Source: CAADGU01 sp964467705 (GTDB lineage: Bacteria > Chloroflexota > Anaerolineae > Promineifilales > Promineifilaceae). From it: 64,000 nt of DNA. The notes under the pieces are model-generated. The model searched no databases. It had not been told where the DNA came from and was given only the letters and a program-made list of their open reading frames with translations. Position 1 is the first letter of the stretch, and every line of letters begins with the position of its first letter. Location of the stretch: the NCBI GenBank assembly GCA_964467705.1, contig CAYXUZ010000001.1, positions 1-64,000 on the forward strand, in the 5' to 3' direction. Shown piece after piece: positions 1-9,164 of the stretch. The position numbers were made by a program, and so were the translations under genes.

Positions 1-1382
1 GCCGCAGGCTGCGTTGCACGGCTTGATCCAGGTGTTGGTGATGGGGGTGGTGGGTTGGGTGGTGCAACGCTCGCTGGCGCGAGCAATGCACCGGGACGGA
101 CATCTATTTTGCCGGTGACGGTGTGGGCGATGAGGGTGGTGCGGTATTCTTCAATCAGCTCGATTTCGCGTTGGGTGCGTTCGATGGCGGTGTTGATTTC
201 GGCCGTTTTTTGTTCAATGTGCCGAACAATTTCATACTGCTCTGAAATGGGAGGTAACGGCACTTGAAAAGATGAGATTATCTGACAATTTAACGCTTCT
301 TGATTTCCCCCTCTCCCATACTCACGTATGAATTCGTAAGATGCTAAAAGAAAGTAGTGAAGGTACTTCCCGTCTAGCCGATGGTTAGGGACAATTGCAG
401 CTAAATTCTGATTTATACAAGCTTCAATTTCAAGCAATGCAGATAGCCCTCTTGTTTTTCCTTGTCCAATCATCCCAATAACTACAGCACCTTTGGGAAC
501 TAAAGATATAGAGCTTTCTGCAAGGGCTTTTTCGGTCACATACTCTGATGGTGTTCTCACAACAAAGTCATTTACTTTGCCACTGGAAATCCAGGGGATA
601 TTTCCTTCCCAATAATCAGGCCGATTACGGCTTGGAGTTGTACCGTTAAAGATTTTAGACACTCTGGAGAGTTTGATTTCCGTCCAATGAGCAGGAATGT
701 CACCGAGCCAGTCGATACCGGAGGGTTTACATGCAACGGCCGTGTCCAATCCCTGTGTCACGGCCGTATTGATCACCACCTGCTTCTGCTCCTCCAACAA
801 TTCAATCAGCCGCCGCTTGTTGGTGAGGAATTGGTTGATGACGGCCGTTTGCTCCTCCAAAAACGCCACTATTGCCGCTTGCTCCTCCAATGGGGGGATT
901 GGCACAAGTAATTCAGCAAAATCGTCTTTGCGAACCGAACGGTCATATGTGGTCAAGCCTCTAATATGCCGATTGTACTCATCCACATAGATGTCACTCC
1001 GCATCAAGTAATGAAAGTATCTTGGCAAATAGTCGTCAGAAATGTCATAGACACGATAAGCAGGGCTGACAATTCCGTTTAACTCCGAAACTGCAATACT
1101 CCGCTTCATAACCCACATTGGATTGACAACCAACTGATTTGGTTTGACAACCATGTAAACCAGGTTTTGTTCTTCGGTGCGTTTCTGGGTTTCGTATTCG
1201 TATTCTTTGTATTTGATGCCATCGTAGGCCGAGAGGGACAGCATGGGCCTTTCAACATCATCATCATTCTTCAGATTCGACACCTTTGTAACCCATCGAA
1301 ATTTCTCAACGCGCCAATGTTCGGGTACTTGACCAACCCAACCCGCCTCTGAATCTTTATAAGCTGGATACTTTTTCATCAT
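1..1382 (-). CDS. hsdS: Type I restriction-modification specificity subunit HsdS (3' end outside window)
   Basis: This subunit gives a type I restriction-modification complex its DNA target through two target-recognition domains. Translated on the minus strand from ATG-ATG at 1382/1379, it is open to the window edge (about 460 residues). Each half begins with the typical HsdS signature: GWVGQVPEHW near residue 13 and DWLGDIPAHW near residue 222. Each recognition domain is followed by a proline motif (PIPPLEEQ, PLPPISEQ) and a Glu/Gln-rich helix. The coding sequence contains three TAV codon triplets made by ACGGCCGT. The C-terminal part (after VTGKIDVRPG) is Pro/Ala-rich and is encoded by a palindromic repeat at 61-92, so the natural end is altered or extended. 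It lies downstream of hsdM on the same strand; hsdR is not in the window. Confidence 0.9.
   Translation of the reverse strand, partial: MMKKYPAYKDSEAGWVGQVPEHWRVEKFRWVTKVSNLKNDDDVERPMLSLSAYDGIKYKEYEYETQKRTEEQNLVYMVVKPNQLVVNPMWVMKRSIAVSELNGIVSPAYRVYDISDDYLPRYFHYLMRSDIYVDEYNRHIRGLTTYDRSVRKDDFAELLVPIPPLEEQAAIVAFLEEQTAVINQFLTNKRRLIELLEEQKQVVINTAVTQGLDTAVACKPSGIDWLGDIPAHWTEIKLSRVSKIFNGTTPSRNRPDYWEGNIPWISSGKVNDFVVRTPSEYVTEKALAESSISLVPKGAVVIGMIGQGKTRGLSALLEIEACINQNLAAIVPNHRLDGKYLHYFLLASYEFIREYGRGGNQEALNCQIISSFQVPLPPISEQYEIVRHIEQKTAEINTAIERTQREIELIEEYRTTLIAHTVTGKIDVRPGALLAPASVAPPNPPPPSPTPGSSRATQPA
61..92. repeat. Palindromic element inside the 3' part of hsdS
   Basis: GGTGCA and TGCACC ends with GCTCGC/GCGAGC inner arms form a 32-bp imperfect hairpin. 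It is read in frame as part of the HsdS C-terminus (GALLAPASVAPP). It resembles in style, but is not identical to, the GTGCAAGGCAC family found between hsdS and hsdM and inside hsdM. Confidence 0.7.
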
Positions 1383-1398
1383 AGGTTACGCCCCGGCA

Positions 1399-1592
1399 GT
1401 GCAAGGCACGCGCTTAAGGTTTTGGTCGGGAACGGCCGTTAGGCGCGTGCCTGGCACTACATGGTGACGGCCGTGCCTTGCACCCGCCAGGGTGCGCGGC
1501 ACGACCCCAACCCAACACCTATCCCGGTAGTGCCTTGCACCCGCCAGCAAGGTGTTGGTCATTGTAGGGTAATATGGCGGGTGCAAGGCACT
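1399..1592. repeat. Cluster of GTGCAAGGCAC palindromes between hsdM and hsdS
   Basis: Two inverted repeats fill the 208-bp spacer. The first has arms near 1399-1413 (GTGCAAGGCACGCGC) and 1443-1457. The second pairs 1529-1546 (AGTGCCTTGCACCCGCCA) with 1575-1592. Between them is a third, looser copy (GTGCCTTGCACC at 1473-1484 with GGTGCGCGGCAC at 1491-1502). Two ACGGCCGT octamers also lie here. The right-hand repeat begins exactly at the hsdM stop codon, so the element supplies the TAG. Normally hsdM and hsdS abut or overlap, so this looks like insertion of a REP- or MITE-like element. Confidence 0.8.
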
Positions 1593-3636
1593 ACTTGACG
1601 ATCTTTTCCAACAAACCATCCGTCTCCACCTCCAACGCCCGAATGTCGGCTACAATCTCCTCAAGCGAACGCAACGGTTGATACTGGTAAAAATATTTGG
1701 TAAAGGAAATCTCATACCCGCGCACCGTCTTGCTCTCATCAATCCAGGCATCCGGCACATGGGGCAGCACTTCCCGCGCCATGTAATCAGCAATCGTCTC
1801 CGTCAAAGGTACATTTTCCGTATCACGCAGGTTGGGGTCTGGTTCATATTCACCGGGAGCAGTGCAAGGCACGCCCAAACCACCTTGCCCGATTGAGGCC
1901 CTTCCGGGCGTGCCTTGCACTACCGGCTCCGCCCCTTCATCCACCTCCGTAAAAACGTCCCACATTGCCTGTAACTGTCTGGCCGTCACCTTTAGCCCCT
2001 GCCCCTTCAACCATTTGTTAAACTGCCGCTTGACCACATTAAAATCAAAGTGGGCTTCACTTCCCACCACTGCTGCCAGTCCCTCGGCCAGGGCCGCCTC
2101 CCCCGGATTCTCCGCCTTGAAAGCAGCCAGCCGTTCCGGCGTGACGTGGGTTTTCAGGCGTAACGGCCGTTCCACCGTAATCTTGTGATACCCAAACTCT
2201 TCATTCGCAAATATCTGGCTGATGTCACTTTCGGCAAAGTCCAAAAAGGTATCCATGATCAGGCGAATGTGATCGGCCGTAAACTCACAATTTTTGCTGC
2301 CCAGATTCTTGCGCAGCTTCGTATACAATTCCCGCGCATCAATCAACTGCACCTTGCCCCGACGATGCTCCGGTTTACGATTGCTCAACACCCAGATATA
2401 GGTGGCAATGCCCGTGTTATAAAACATATTCAGCGGCAGCCCAATAATCGCCTCCAGCCAATCATTCTCGATGATCCACTTGCGAATATCACTCTCCCCT
2501 TGCCCGGCATCCCCCGTAAACAAAGCCGAGCCATTGTGAACATGGGCAATCCGGCTGCCACGCGGTGTATCCTTCATCTTCTTGAGCATATTAACCAGAA
2601 AGAGCAACTGTCCATCACTGCTGCGTGGCAGCCCCACCGTAAAGCGATGGTCAATCACCTCTTTCTTTTTGCCATCGTAGATGAAATCCTTATCCACGCT
2701 CCATGATTTGCCATAGGGCGGATTCGACAGCATGAAATCATACAGCATTCGCATAAAGGCATCCTGCCGCAGCGTGGAACCAAAGGCGATGTTTTCCGGG
2801 TTGCGCCCCTGGATGAGCATATCGGCCGTGCAAATGGCATACGTCTCCGGGTTCACCTCCTGCCCATACAGTTCTAACGATACCCGCTTGCCCCGCGCCT
2901 CGGCCAACTCCGTAAAATACTTCTCCGCCTCCGTCAACATCCCTCCCGAGCCACACGCCCCGTCATACACCAGATACGTACCGCTCTCAATTTGCTTCGC
3001 CACGGGCTCAAACAGTAAATGCACCATCAACTGAATGATGTCACGCGGCGTAAAATGCTCCCCTGCCTCCTCATTATTCTCCTCATTAAAGCGGCGAATC
3101 AACTCCTCAAACACATAGCCCATGCCCAAATTAGACAGCCCCTCATGTAGCACATTGCCCCGGCTGTCCTTCACGGGATGTATGCCCAGATTCATACGCG
3201 GCGAGAGGAACTTTTCCAGCAAGGGATAGAGGCGGTTGGCATCATCTAACGTTTCCAACTGGTTAAAAAACTTAAACTTGCGAATGATCTCCTGTACGTT
3301 GTCGCTAAAGCCATTTAGATACGCCGCGAAGTTAGCCTTGATGTGGCTGGGCGTGTCGTACAGCCGTTGCAATGTAAATTGTGAACTGTTATAGAAGGGG
3401 TAGCCCGTTATTGGCCGATATTGGGCTATGCCCGCCTCAATCTTGTTTTCCTCCAAAAAGTGGTGCATTTTCAACACCTCATCTTTGGTTGGTTCCAACA
3501 AAATATCCAGCCGCCGAATCACTGTCATGGGTAAAATCACGTCACGATATTTACCCCGCACATAGACATCGCGCAGCACATCATCGGCAATCCCCCATAT
3601 AAAACTGACGATATTGTTATGGACAGTATGATTCAT
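1591..3636 (-). CDS. hsdM: Type I restriction-modification methyltransferase subunit HsdM
   Basis: This is the adenine-N6 DNA methyltransferase subunit of a type I system, which acts with HsdS. I chose ATG at 3636 (MNHTVHNNIV) because AAGGAA lies just upstream; an in-frame start 33 bp further up has no support. The N-terminal HsdM helical domain spans roughly residues 10-150. GEHFTPRD (192-199) precedes the SAM-binding motif I DGACGSGGM (225-233), and the catalytic motif IV is NPPYG (305-309). The length of 681 residues is near the upper end for the family. A 61-bp perfect-armed palindrome at 1861-1921 is read through in frame, adding about 21 residues at 572-592. It contains only one ACGGCCGT over 2 kb. 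It is transcribed towards hsdS and away from the kinase gene at 3961. Confidence 0.95.
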   Translation of the reverse strand: MNHTVHNNIVSFIWGIADDVLRDVYVRGKYRDVILPMTVIRRLDILLEPTKDEVLKMHHFLEENKIEAGIAQYRPITGYPFYNSSQFTLQRLYDTPSHIKANFAAYLNGFSDNVQEIIRKFKFFNQLETLDDANRLYPLLEKFLSPRMNLGIHPVKDSRGNVLHEGLSNLGMGYVFEELIRRFNEENNEEAGEHFTPRDIIQLMVHLLFEPVAKQIESGTYLVYDGACGSGGMLTEAEKYFTELAEARGKRVSLELYGQEVNPETYAICTADMLIQGRNPENIAFGSTLRQDAFMRMLYDFMLSNPPYGKSWSVDKDFIYDGKKKEVIDHRFTVGLPRSSDGQLLFLVNMLKKMKDTPRGSRIAHVHNGSALFTGDAGQGESDIRKWIIENDWLEAIIGLPLNMFYNTGIATYIWVLSNRKPEHRRGKVQLIDARELYTKLRKNLGSKNCEFTADHIRLIMDTFLDFAESDISQIFANEEFGYHKITVERPLRLKTHVTPERLAAFKAENPGEAALAEGLAAVVGSEAHFDFNVVKRQFNKWLKGQGLKVTARQLQAMWDVFTEVDEGAEPVVQGTPGRASIGQGGLGVPCTAPGEYEPDPNLRDTENVPLTETIADYMAREVLPHVPDAWIDESKTVRGYEISFTKYFYQYQPLRSLEEIVADIRALEVETDGLLEKIVK
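1861..1921. repeat. Palindromic element inserted in frame in hsdM
   Basis: AGTGCAAGGCACGCCC (1861-1876) and its exact complement GGGCGTGCCTTGCACT (1906-1921) flank a 29-bp loop. The arms match the repeat family in the neighbouring hsdM-hsdS spacer. The insertion keeps the hsdM reading frame and encodes a Gly/Pro-rich stretch close to the C-terminus. This behaviour recalls Rickettsia palindromic elements, which also sit inside genes. Confidence 0.85.
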
Positions 3637-3960
3637 GGGTACTTTCCTTATTGGATGGCCTTCAATCATATCGGTTTTTTTCCAGATGGCCTATGTTTAG
3701 GAAACGGCCGTTAGCAAACGACACGATCACACGTCTAATTAACGGCCGTGAGCCTTACATACAGCGTCACGGCCGTGTCTGTCAGGCGTCAATGGTGGCT
3801 GGTTGCCCCACACTGGCAAAGAAGGTCTGCGCCAATTCGCCGCCCTCTGTGGGGGCAAGGGGCAACAGGGCAAAAAACATTAGTACATGTGTCTTGAATC
3901 CTAGCCGATAATTTCTGGTTTACTATAATGGTGACATATTTAGCAGAGCAGGACAGGCTA
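3637..3960. other. Divergent intergenic region between hsdM and kinase 1
   Basis: This is a 324-bp spacer between divergent genes. It holds three ACGGCCGT copies between 3701 and 3780 and a good -10 box TATAAT at 3924-3929, which would start transcription about 25 bp before the kinase ATG. I see no convincing -35 box at standard spacing and no credible gene. Confidence 0.5.
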
Positions 3961-5790
3961 ATGGATGATCCCTTGATTGGGCAGCATTTGGGAAATTATC
4001 GCATTGATTCGGTGGTGGGGCGCGGCGGCATGGCGACCGTCTATCTGGGTTGGGACGAGAGTTTGCACCGGCCGGTGGCCGTCAAGGTGATTGACGCCCG
4101 CTACCGCGACAACCCCGTTTACGCGCAGCGCTTTTTGCAAGAGGCGCGGGCCGTCGCTACCTGGCGGCACGAACACATCTTGCAGGTCTTTTATGCCGGG
4201 CAGCAGGACGACTGGTATTACTTTGCCATGGAGTATGTGGATGGCCCCGACCTGAGCAAAGTGATGAAACAATACGCCGACGCGGGCGAACTCATGCCCC
4301 ACGACGATGTGCTGAAAATTGGCCGGGCCGTAGCCAGCGCCCTGGATTATGCGCACAGCCAGGGCATCATCCATCGGGATGTGAAGCCGTCGAATGTGAT
4401 GGTTGCCAGAGACGGCCGTATCGCTCTGGCTGATTTTGGGCTGGCGCTCGATGCCCGGCAGGGGTCGTTTGGCGGCACGTTTGGTACGCCTCATTACATC
4501 GCCCCGGAGCAGGCGCGGAACTCGGCGACGGCCGTGCCCCAGTCTGACCTGTACGCGCTGGGTGTGATCTTGTACGAGATGCTCACCGGCGCGGTGCCTT
4601 TTGATGATCCCTCGCCCACCAGCCTGGCCGTGCAGCACCTGACCCAACCGCCACCACCGCCGCGCCAGCTAAACCCCAACCTGAACGCGGCCACCGAAGC
4701 GGTGCTGCTCAAAGCGTTGCAAAAACAGCCCGCCGACCGTTTCCAGAGCGGCGCGGCGCTGATGGAGGCATTGACAAACGCGCTGCAACAGGCCGAAGCC
4801 AACGAGCCAGACATCTTGCCGATCTTACCCGGCGCGGTGGCCGGGCCAGCACTTTCGCAGATGTCGGTGGCGGAGCGGGTGAGTCTGTACCTGCCGCCGC
4901 CCCCGCCGGCTGTGCAGACTGCCATGCGGACAGGTGGCACGCCTCCCTCACGGCCGTCTACCCGCCCGCCACTCACCCCCGCCTCGCCGATTGAGCCGCC
5001 GAAGTCTGACCGCCTGTCGCCTATTCCCGTTAAATGGCTGGCAATCGGTGGGGCCATTATGCTGCTGCTTTTGCTGGCGCGTGGATTTGTATTACGTGGT
5101 TTCGGCGTCAGCGATAGGCCAACACCTACGGCCGTGCCCGCGGCCACCGAACTGGCTGATGTCGCTGTTCTGCCCACCGAAACGGCCGTGATCGAACTGG
5201 CTACCGATGAGCCGCCTACGGCCGTTGTGCCCGCCGAACCATCACCCACTACGGGCGTAGGGGAAACGGATTTACAGCCAACGGAGACATCTCTGCCAAC
5301 CACCGTGCCTGCTACACAAGCTCCCACCGAGCCGCCGACGGCCGTACCCACCACCGCGCCAGCAGCAAACCCCACCGCCACTCCTTCCGGGCCGCGTCTG
5401 GTCATGTTGTATGATCCCACCAGTTTCTATCTCTACAACCCAAACGCCAACGGTGTGCGCGTCAGCCAGATTCTCTTTGAATCGCTGGATGAAAACGGTA
5501 ATCTGAGCGGTTACTGGTTTGAAGGGCAGCGGTGGGCACAGTTTTACAATCAGGTGGAGCAATTTGGCTGCGCCCGGCTGGAAATGACCAAAGTGGCGGG
5601 CTGGCTACGGCCGTCCCAATGCCGCGAATACAATTCCACCGTCACCCCGGAACAGGACGCCGATATTGTCTTTTGGGTGGCACGGCCCGGTGTGGCCGCT
5701 TTCCGCGTGGTGTGGCAGGGGCAGGAAATAGGGCGCTGCCCGGCCAACGCCTCTGCGGATGCCAGCCAATGTGAGGTCTATCTGCCGTGA
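3961..5790 (+). CDS. Receptor-type Ser/Thr protein kinase with extracytoplasmic Cys-rich domain (kinase 1)
   Basis: This is a Hanks-type membrane kinase of 609 residues. I chose ATG at 3961 because the next gene starts with the same SDPLIG pattern; an upstream in-frame ATG at 3928 is less likely. Visible are the Gly loop GRGGMATVY (20-28), Lys42 in AVKVID, HRDVKPSN (138-145), DFG (158-160), and APEQ in the activation segment. The catalytic core is followed by a Pro/Ser-rich juxtamembrane region, one membrane segment (WLAIGGAIMLLLLLARGFVL, near 360-380), a Thr/Pro linker, and a C-terminal domain of about 125 residues with four cysteines. That domain resembles the tail of the next kinase. I infer it is a sensor. 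The gene overlaps the next start (GTGA), so the pair is translationally coupled. Confidence 0.93.
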   Translation: MDDPLIGQHLGNYRIDSVVGRGGMATVYLGWDESLHRPVAVKVIDARYRDNPVYAQRFLQEARAVATWRHEHILQVFYAGQQDDWYYFAMEYVDGPDLSKVMKQYADAGELMPHDDVLKIGRAVASALDYAHSQGIIHRDVKPSNVMVARDGRIALADFGLALDARQGSFGGTFGTPHYIAPEQARNSATAVPQSDLYALGVILYEMLTGAVPFDDPSPTSLAVQHLTQPPPPPRQLNPNLNAATEAVLLKALQKQPADRFQSGAALMEALTNALQQAEANEPDILPILPGAVAGPALSQMSVAERVSLYLPPPPPAVQTAMRTGGTPPSRPSTRPPLTPASPIEPPKSDRLSPIPVKWLAIGGAIMLLLLLARGFVLRGFGVSDRPTPTAVPAATELADVAVLPTETAVIELATDEPPTAVVPAEPSPTTGVGETDLQPTETSLPTTVPATQAPTEPPTAVPTTAPAANPTATPSGPRLVMLYDPTSFYLYNPNANGVRVSQILFESLDENGNLSGYWFEGQRWAQFYNQVEQFGCARLEMTKVAGWLRPSQCREYNSTVTPEQDADIVFWVARPGVAAFRVVWQGQEIGRCPANASADASQCEVYLP

Positions 5791-7508
5791 GTGATCCCCT
5801 TATTGGCTTTCAGCTTGACGAGTACCGGCTGGAAAGCCTGCTAGGGCAGGGGGGCATGGCGCGGGTCTACCGGGCATTGGATACCGGCTTACACCGTTAT
5901 GCGGCCGTCAAAGTGATTGACACCCCCCATCAACAAGATGAAGGCTACATTGCCCGCTTTGAACGCGAGGCGCGAGCCATCGCCGCTTTAGATCATCCCC
6001 ATATTGTGACCGTTTACAGGTACGGCCGTGCCCAAAACCTGCTCTATCTGGCCATGAAATACATCGAGGGGGCCGACCTGCATACCATTCTCACCGGGTA
6101 TGAACAGGATGGGCAGTTGATGCCTTTGCCGGAAGTGATACGGCTGCTGCGCGAGATGGGGTCGGCGCTGGATTATGCCCACAGTCGGGGTGTCATTCAC
6201 CGCGATGTGAAGCCGTCTAATGTGATGGTGGATGGGCAGGGGCGCAGCTATATCACCGATTTTGGGCTGGCGCTGCTGGCGGATGTGGGCACACGCGGCG
6301 AAATTTTGGGGTCGCCGCTGTATATTGCCCCGGAGCAGGCCGTTTCCTCGGCCGGGGCGGTGCCGCAGAGTGATTTATATGCGTTGGGCGTCATCCTGTA
6401 TCGCATGGTGACGGGGCAATTGCCATTTGTGCATGATGATTTGCTGGAACTGTTGATGCAGCACATGACGGCCGTACCCCCATCCCCGCGCACCATTCGC
6501 CCGGCGATCAGCCCGGTGTTGGAAGCGGTGCTGCTGCAAGCGTTAGCCAAAGAACCGGTGTCCCGTTTCCAGAGTGGGCAGGCGTTAGTTGCGGCTGTAG
6601 AAAATGCGCTGAAAGAGCCAACGGCCGTGCCCCTGATGGCCGCGTCTACTCTGACGATTGTAGATCGGGTGGCATTGGGCATGGAAACACTGCCGCCCAT
6701 CCCCGCGGCCGTGACGCCGCAGATGCCCGCCTCGCCGCCAACCACCCCCTCGCCGCCGACCTCTGGTTCTGCATTTTCGTTACGCATGGTGGGTGGGGCG
6801 ATACTCTTGCTGCTGATTGTGGCGGCGATATTCTTGTTTCGTGGCCGGTCTAATGAAGGAGATGTGGTGGCGGGTGAAACGGCCGTAGCTGCCACTTCGA
6901 CGACACTCAGCACAGGCGTACCCACTGCCGCGACAGTTGAAGTGGTGGATGTGTCGTTGCCGGGTGAGACGGCCGTAGCAACAATCGTTCCATCGCCATC
7001 ATCATCGCCATCGCCAGCCACACCATATGCCATACCACCTGAACCGGCAGCGGGAAGTGGAATCTACCTGCCCATGATTGCGGCTGCATTGCCCGCTTCA
7101 CCGGCGCCGACTGTACCCACTGTTACGCCCATACCCACCGTCACCCCGGAACCAGTTGTGCAGAGTTATATAGTGGTTTTTGAAAATAAGGGGGAAACAT
7201 TGTTTGCCACGAATGGCAGCGAGGGGCCAATTTCACTGGCGGGTTTAGAGATTGGACGGGGACGAAACGGCCGTGAGCGATTTAGCGATTGGCCGCCGAA
7301 TATGTTACCGGCGGGCGCATGTTTGCATTTGAGCAGAAGGGAGAGGAACGCCACCGATGATTTTGACGGTACAGCCTGTTCGCAATTAAGCGGTGAACTA
7401 TTGATTTATGATTGGCGGGAAGAGTTTACCGTCTGGTACAACGGACAGGAAATACAGACGTGTGATATTCGTGGCGAACGGGATTGTGTGGTTGTCTGGC
7501 AGCCATGA
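5787..7508 (+). CDS. Receptor-type Ser/Thr protein kinase with extracytoplasmic Cys-rich domain (kinase 2)
   Basis: Paralogue of the preceding kinase, 573 residues, starting at GTG 5787 with a 4-bp overlap. It contains GQGGMARVY (20-28), Lys42, IHRDVKPSNVMV, TDFGLAL and APEQ, so it should be catalytically active. One membrane segment (near 330-352) is followed by a Ser/Pro/Thr linker, a GIYLPMI motif and a C-terminal domain. The tail shares with kinase 1 four cysteines and the ending pattern W(Y)xGQEIxxC. Tandem duplication with diverged sensors is the simplest reading. What it senses is unknown. Several ACGGCCGT copies encode TAV in the linker. Confidence 0.93.
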   Translation: MSDPLIGFQLDEYRLESLLGQGGMARVYRALDTGLHRYAAVKVIDTPHQQDEGYIARFEREARAIAALDHPHIVTVYRYGRAQNLLYLAMKYIEGADLHTILTGYEQDGQLMPLPEVIRLLREMGSALDYAHSRGVIHRDVKPSNVMVDGQGRSYITDFGLALLADVGTRGEILGSPLYIAPEQAVSSAGAVPQSDLYALGVILYRMVTGQLPFVHDDLLELLMQHMTAVPPSPRTIRPAISPVLEAVLLQALAKEPVSRFQSGQALVAAVENALKEPTAVPLMAASTLTIVDRVALGMETLPPIPAAVTPQMPASPPTTPSPPTSGSAFSLRMVGGAILLLLIVAAIFLFRGRSNEGDVVAGETAVAATSTTLSTGVPTAATVEVVDVSLPGETAVATIVPSPSSSPSPATPYAIPPEPAAGSGIYLPMIAAALPASPAPTVPTVTPIPTVTPEPVVQSYIVVFENKGETLFATNGSEGPISLAGLEIGRGRNGRERFSDWPPNMLPAGACLHLSRRERNATDDFDGTACSQLSGELLIYDWREEFTVWYNGQEIQTCDIRGERDCVVVWQP

Positions 7509-7516
7509 CAGACAAA

Positions 7517-7547
7517 GACCTGACAGGTCTTGTGAACCTGTCAGGTC
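7517..7547. terminator. CCTGACAGG inverted repeat between convergent genes
   Basis: GACCTGACAGGTC and a second near-copy (ACCTGTCAGGTC) lie between kinase 2 and the convergent protease gene. The same sequence recurs as a longer hairpin at 17130-17163 and 55662-55694. Position suggests transcription termination, although no T-run follows. Confidence 0.6.
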
Positions 7548-7562
7548 GTCAGGGATTACGGC

Positions 7563-9164
7563 TTACGGCCGGTCGAGCCAGAAGGTGTAGCTGCCGGAGC
7601 CACTATAAGAGTAAATACGCCAGGTATAATAGCCAGCGGTGCCATTGTAGCTGATGTATTCGGTAGAAGAGGAGCTAATGGACTGGGCTACCGTCACCCA
7701 ACTGGAGCCGTTCCAGCGCCACAGGTACAGATCAAAGTCGGTACCACTGGGGCCTTGCAGCCAACCTTGATGATTGCCGGAAGCACTATAGTAATAGGTG
7801 CCGTTGGGATGGTAGTCATAGTCACCAGCGCCGCTCAAAGAGCCGTTGTATTGTTCACAATTGGTACAAGGCGCGGGATTTGGTGGCGGGGTTGGTGTGG
7901 GGTTGGGTGGTGGGTTGCCGCCAGTGAGCGTATAAAGAAGCAGATTAGGAGAACCACTGCCGATGCTGGACAAACGGCCGCTGGTGGCATTGTTGACGAT
8001 GTTGTTCCGCACGGTTGATGGTGAGGCGCCGGGATTGGTTTGCAGGTAAAGGGCGGCTGCACCCGCGACGTGCGGGGAAGCCATGGATGTGCCGCTAATG
8101 GTATTCGTAGCTGTGTTGCTGGTGTGCCAGGCGCTGGTGATGCTGGAACCGGGGGCGAAGATGTCCAGGCAAGTGCCATAGTTGGAGAATGAAGAGCGGG
8201 CATCGCTGGAAGTGGTGGAACCAACGGTGATGGCGGCGGCGACACGGGCGGGCGAGTAGTTGCAGGCGTTGGCGTTGCTGTTACCGGCGGCGACGGCGTA
8301 GGTGACGCCATCATTGATGGAATTGTTCACGGCCGTGTCCAATGCCGATGATGCGCCACCACCCAGGCTCATATTGGCTACGGCCGGATTGGAGCCGGTA
8401 TGATGTGACGTGACCCAGTTCACGCCCGCAATCACCCCGGAGTTCGAGCCAGAACCACTGCAATTGAGGACGCGCACCGCGTACAACGTCACCTGCTTGG
8501 CTACGCCATAGGTTGATCCACCCACCGTACCGGCCACATGTGTGCCATGACCGTTGCAGTCATTTGATCCGTTACCATCGCTGATGGCGGTGTATCCATG
8601 CAGAGCGCGGCCGCCAAACTGGTTGTGCGTCTGGCGGATGCCGGTGTCAATGATGTAGGCGGTTACTCCGGCGCCCGTCTGGTTGTAGGTATAGGTAGTG
8701 CTGAGGGGCAGGTCGCGTTGGTCAATCCGATCCAGCCCCCAGGTGGCATTGGTTTGGGTATCGTCAATCGAAACGACCTGATCGGCTTCGATAAAGGCGA
8801 TGTTGGGGTCTTGCTGAATGGCTTTGAGGGCTTCTTCCGGCATGGTTGCTGCAAAACCTTCCAGGGCTGTATCATACGTAAACTGGATCGTGCCACCCAT
8901 GCTTTCTACGGTGCTGGCAATGGATGTTTCCGTTAAATTATCTGTGCCCTTATTGAAAACCACAATGTATTGGCCGGGAATGGCCGTTGGGCTATCCTGA
9001 TATAAAACTGGTTGTGGTTGGGCTACTGTATCTTTGCCCAACACGGGGCGATTATTTTGAACGGTGCCTGTGCCGGTTGTGGGCTGACCTAATACGGGCA
9101 CGGTGATGGTAATGAGCAAAAGCAGTACCAGGAACAAAACAAACTTGTGCGATTTGCGGTTCAT
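7563..9164 (-). CDS. Secreted subtilisin-like serine protease (S8, proteinase K/aqualysin type)
   Basis: This is an extracellular protease of 533 residues with a signal peptide (residues 1-26, ending near VLG). A propeptide inhibitor I9 domain (about 63-131, starting QYIVVF) leads into the peptidase S8 domain. The catalytic triad is visible as Asp173 (YIIDTG), His206 (NGHGTHVAG) and Ser360 (GTSMASPHVAG). Asn in AAGNSN provides the oxyanion hole. A Pro-rich linker leads to a C-terminal domain of about 100 residues (FDLYLWRW...YTWRIYSYSGSG) of the pre-peptidase C-terminal (PPC) type. The start is backed by AAGGAG just upstream. It probably digests extracellular protein. Confidence 0.95.
   Translation of the reverse strand: MNRKSHKFVLFLVLLLLITITVPVLGQPTTGTGTVQNNRPVLGKDTVAQPQPVLYQDSPTAIPGQYIVVFNKGTDNLTETSIASTVESMGGTIQFTYDTALEGFAATMPEEALKAIQQDPNIAFIEADQVVSIDDTQTNATWGLDRIDQRDLPLSTTYTYNQTGAGVTAYIIDTGIRQTHNQFGGRALHGYTAISDGNGSNDCNGHGTHVAGTVGGSTYGVAKQVTLYAVRVLNCSGSGSNSGVIAGVNWVTSHHTGSNPAVANMSLGGGASSALDTAVNNSINDGVTYAVAAGNSNANACNYSPARVAAAITVGSTTSSDARSSFSNYGTCLDIFAPGSSITSAWHTSNTATNTISGTSMASPHVAGAAALYLQTNPGASPSTVRNNIVNNATSGRLSSIGSGSPNLLLYTLTGGNPPPNPTPTPPPNPAPCTNCEQYNGSLSGAGDYDYHPNGTYYYSASGNHQGWLQGPSGTDFDLYLWRWNGSSWVTVAQSISSSSTEYISYNGTAGYYTWRIYSYSGSGSYTFWLDRP

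Noticed and set aside
4494..5420. Long open frame antisense to kinase 1 (308 codons)
   Set aside because: Composition reflects the Thr/Pro-rich linker of the kinase read backwards; no start signal, no family pattern.
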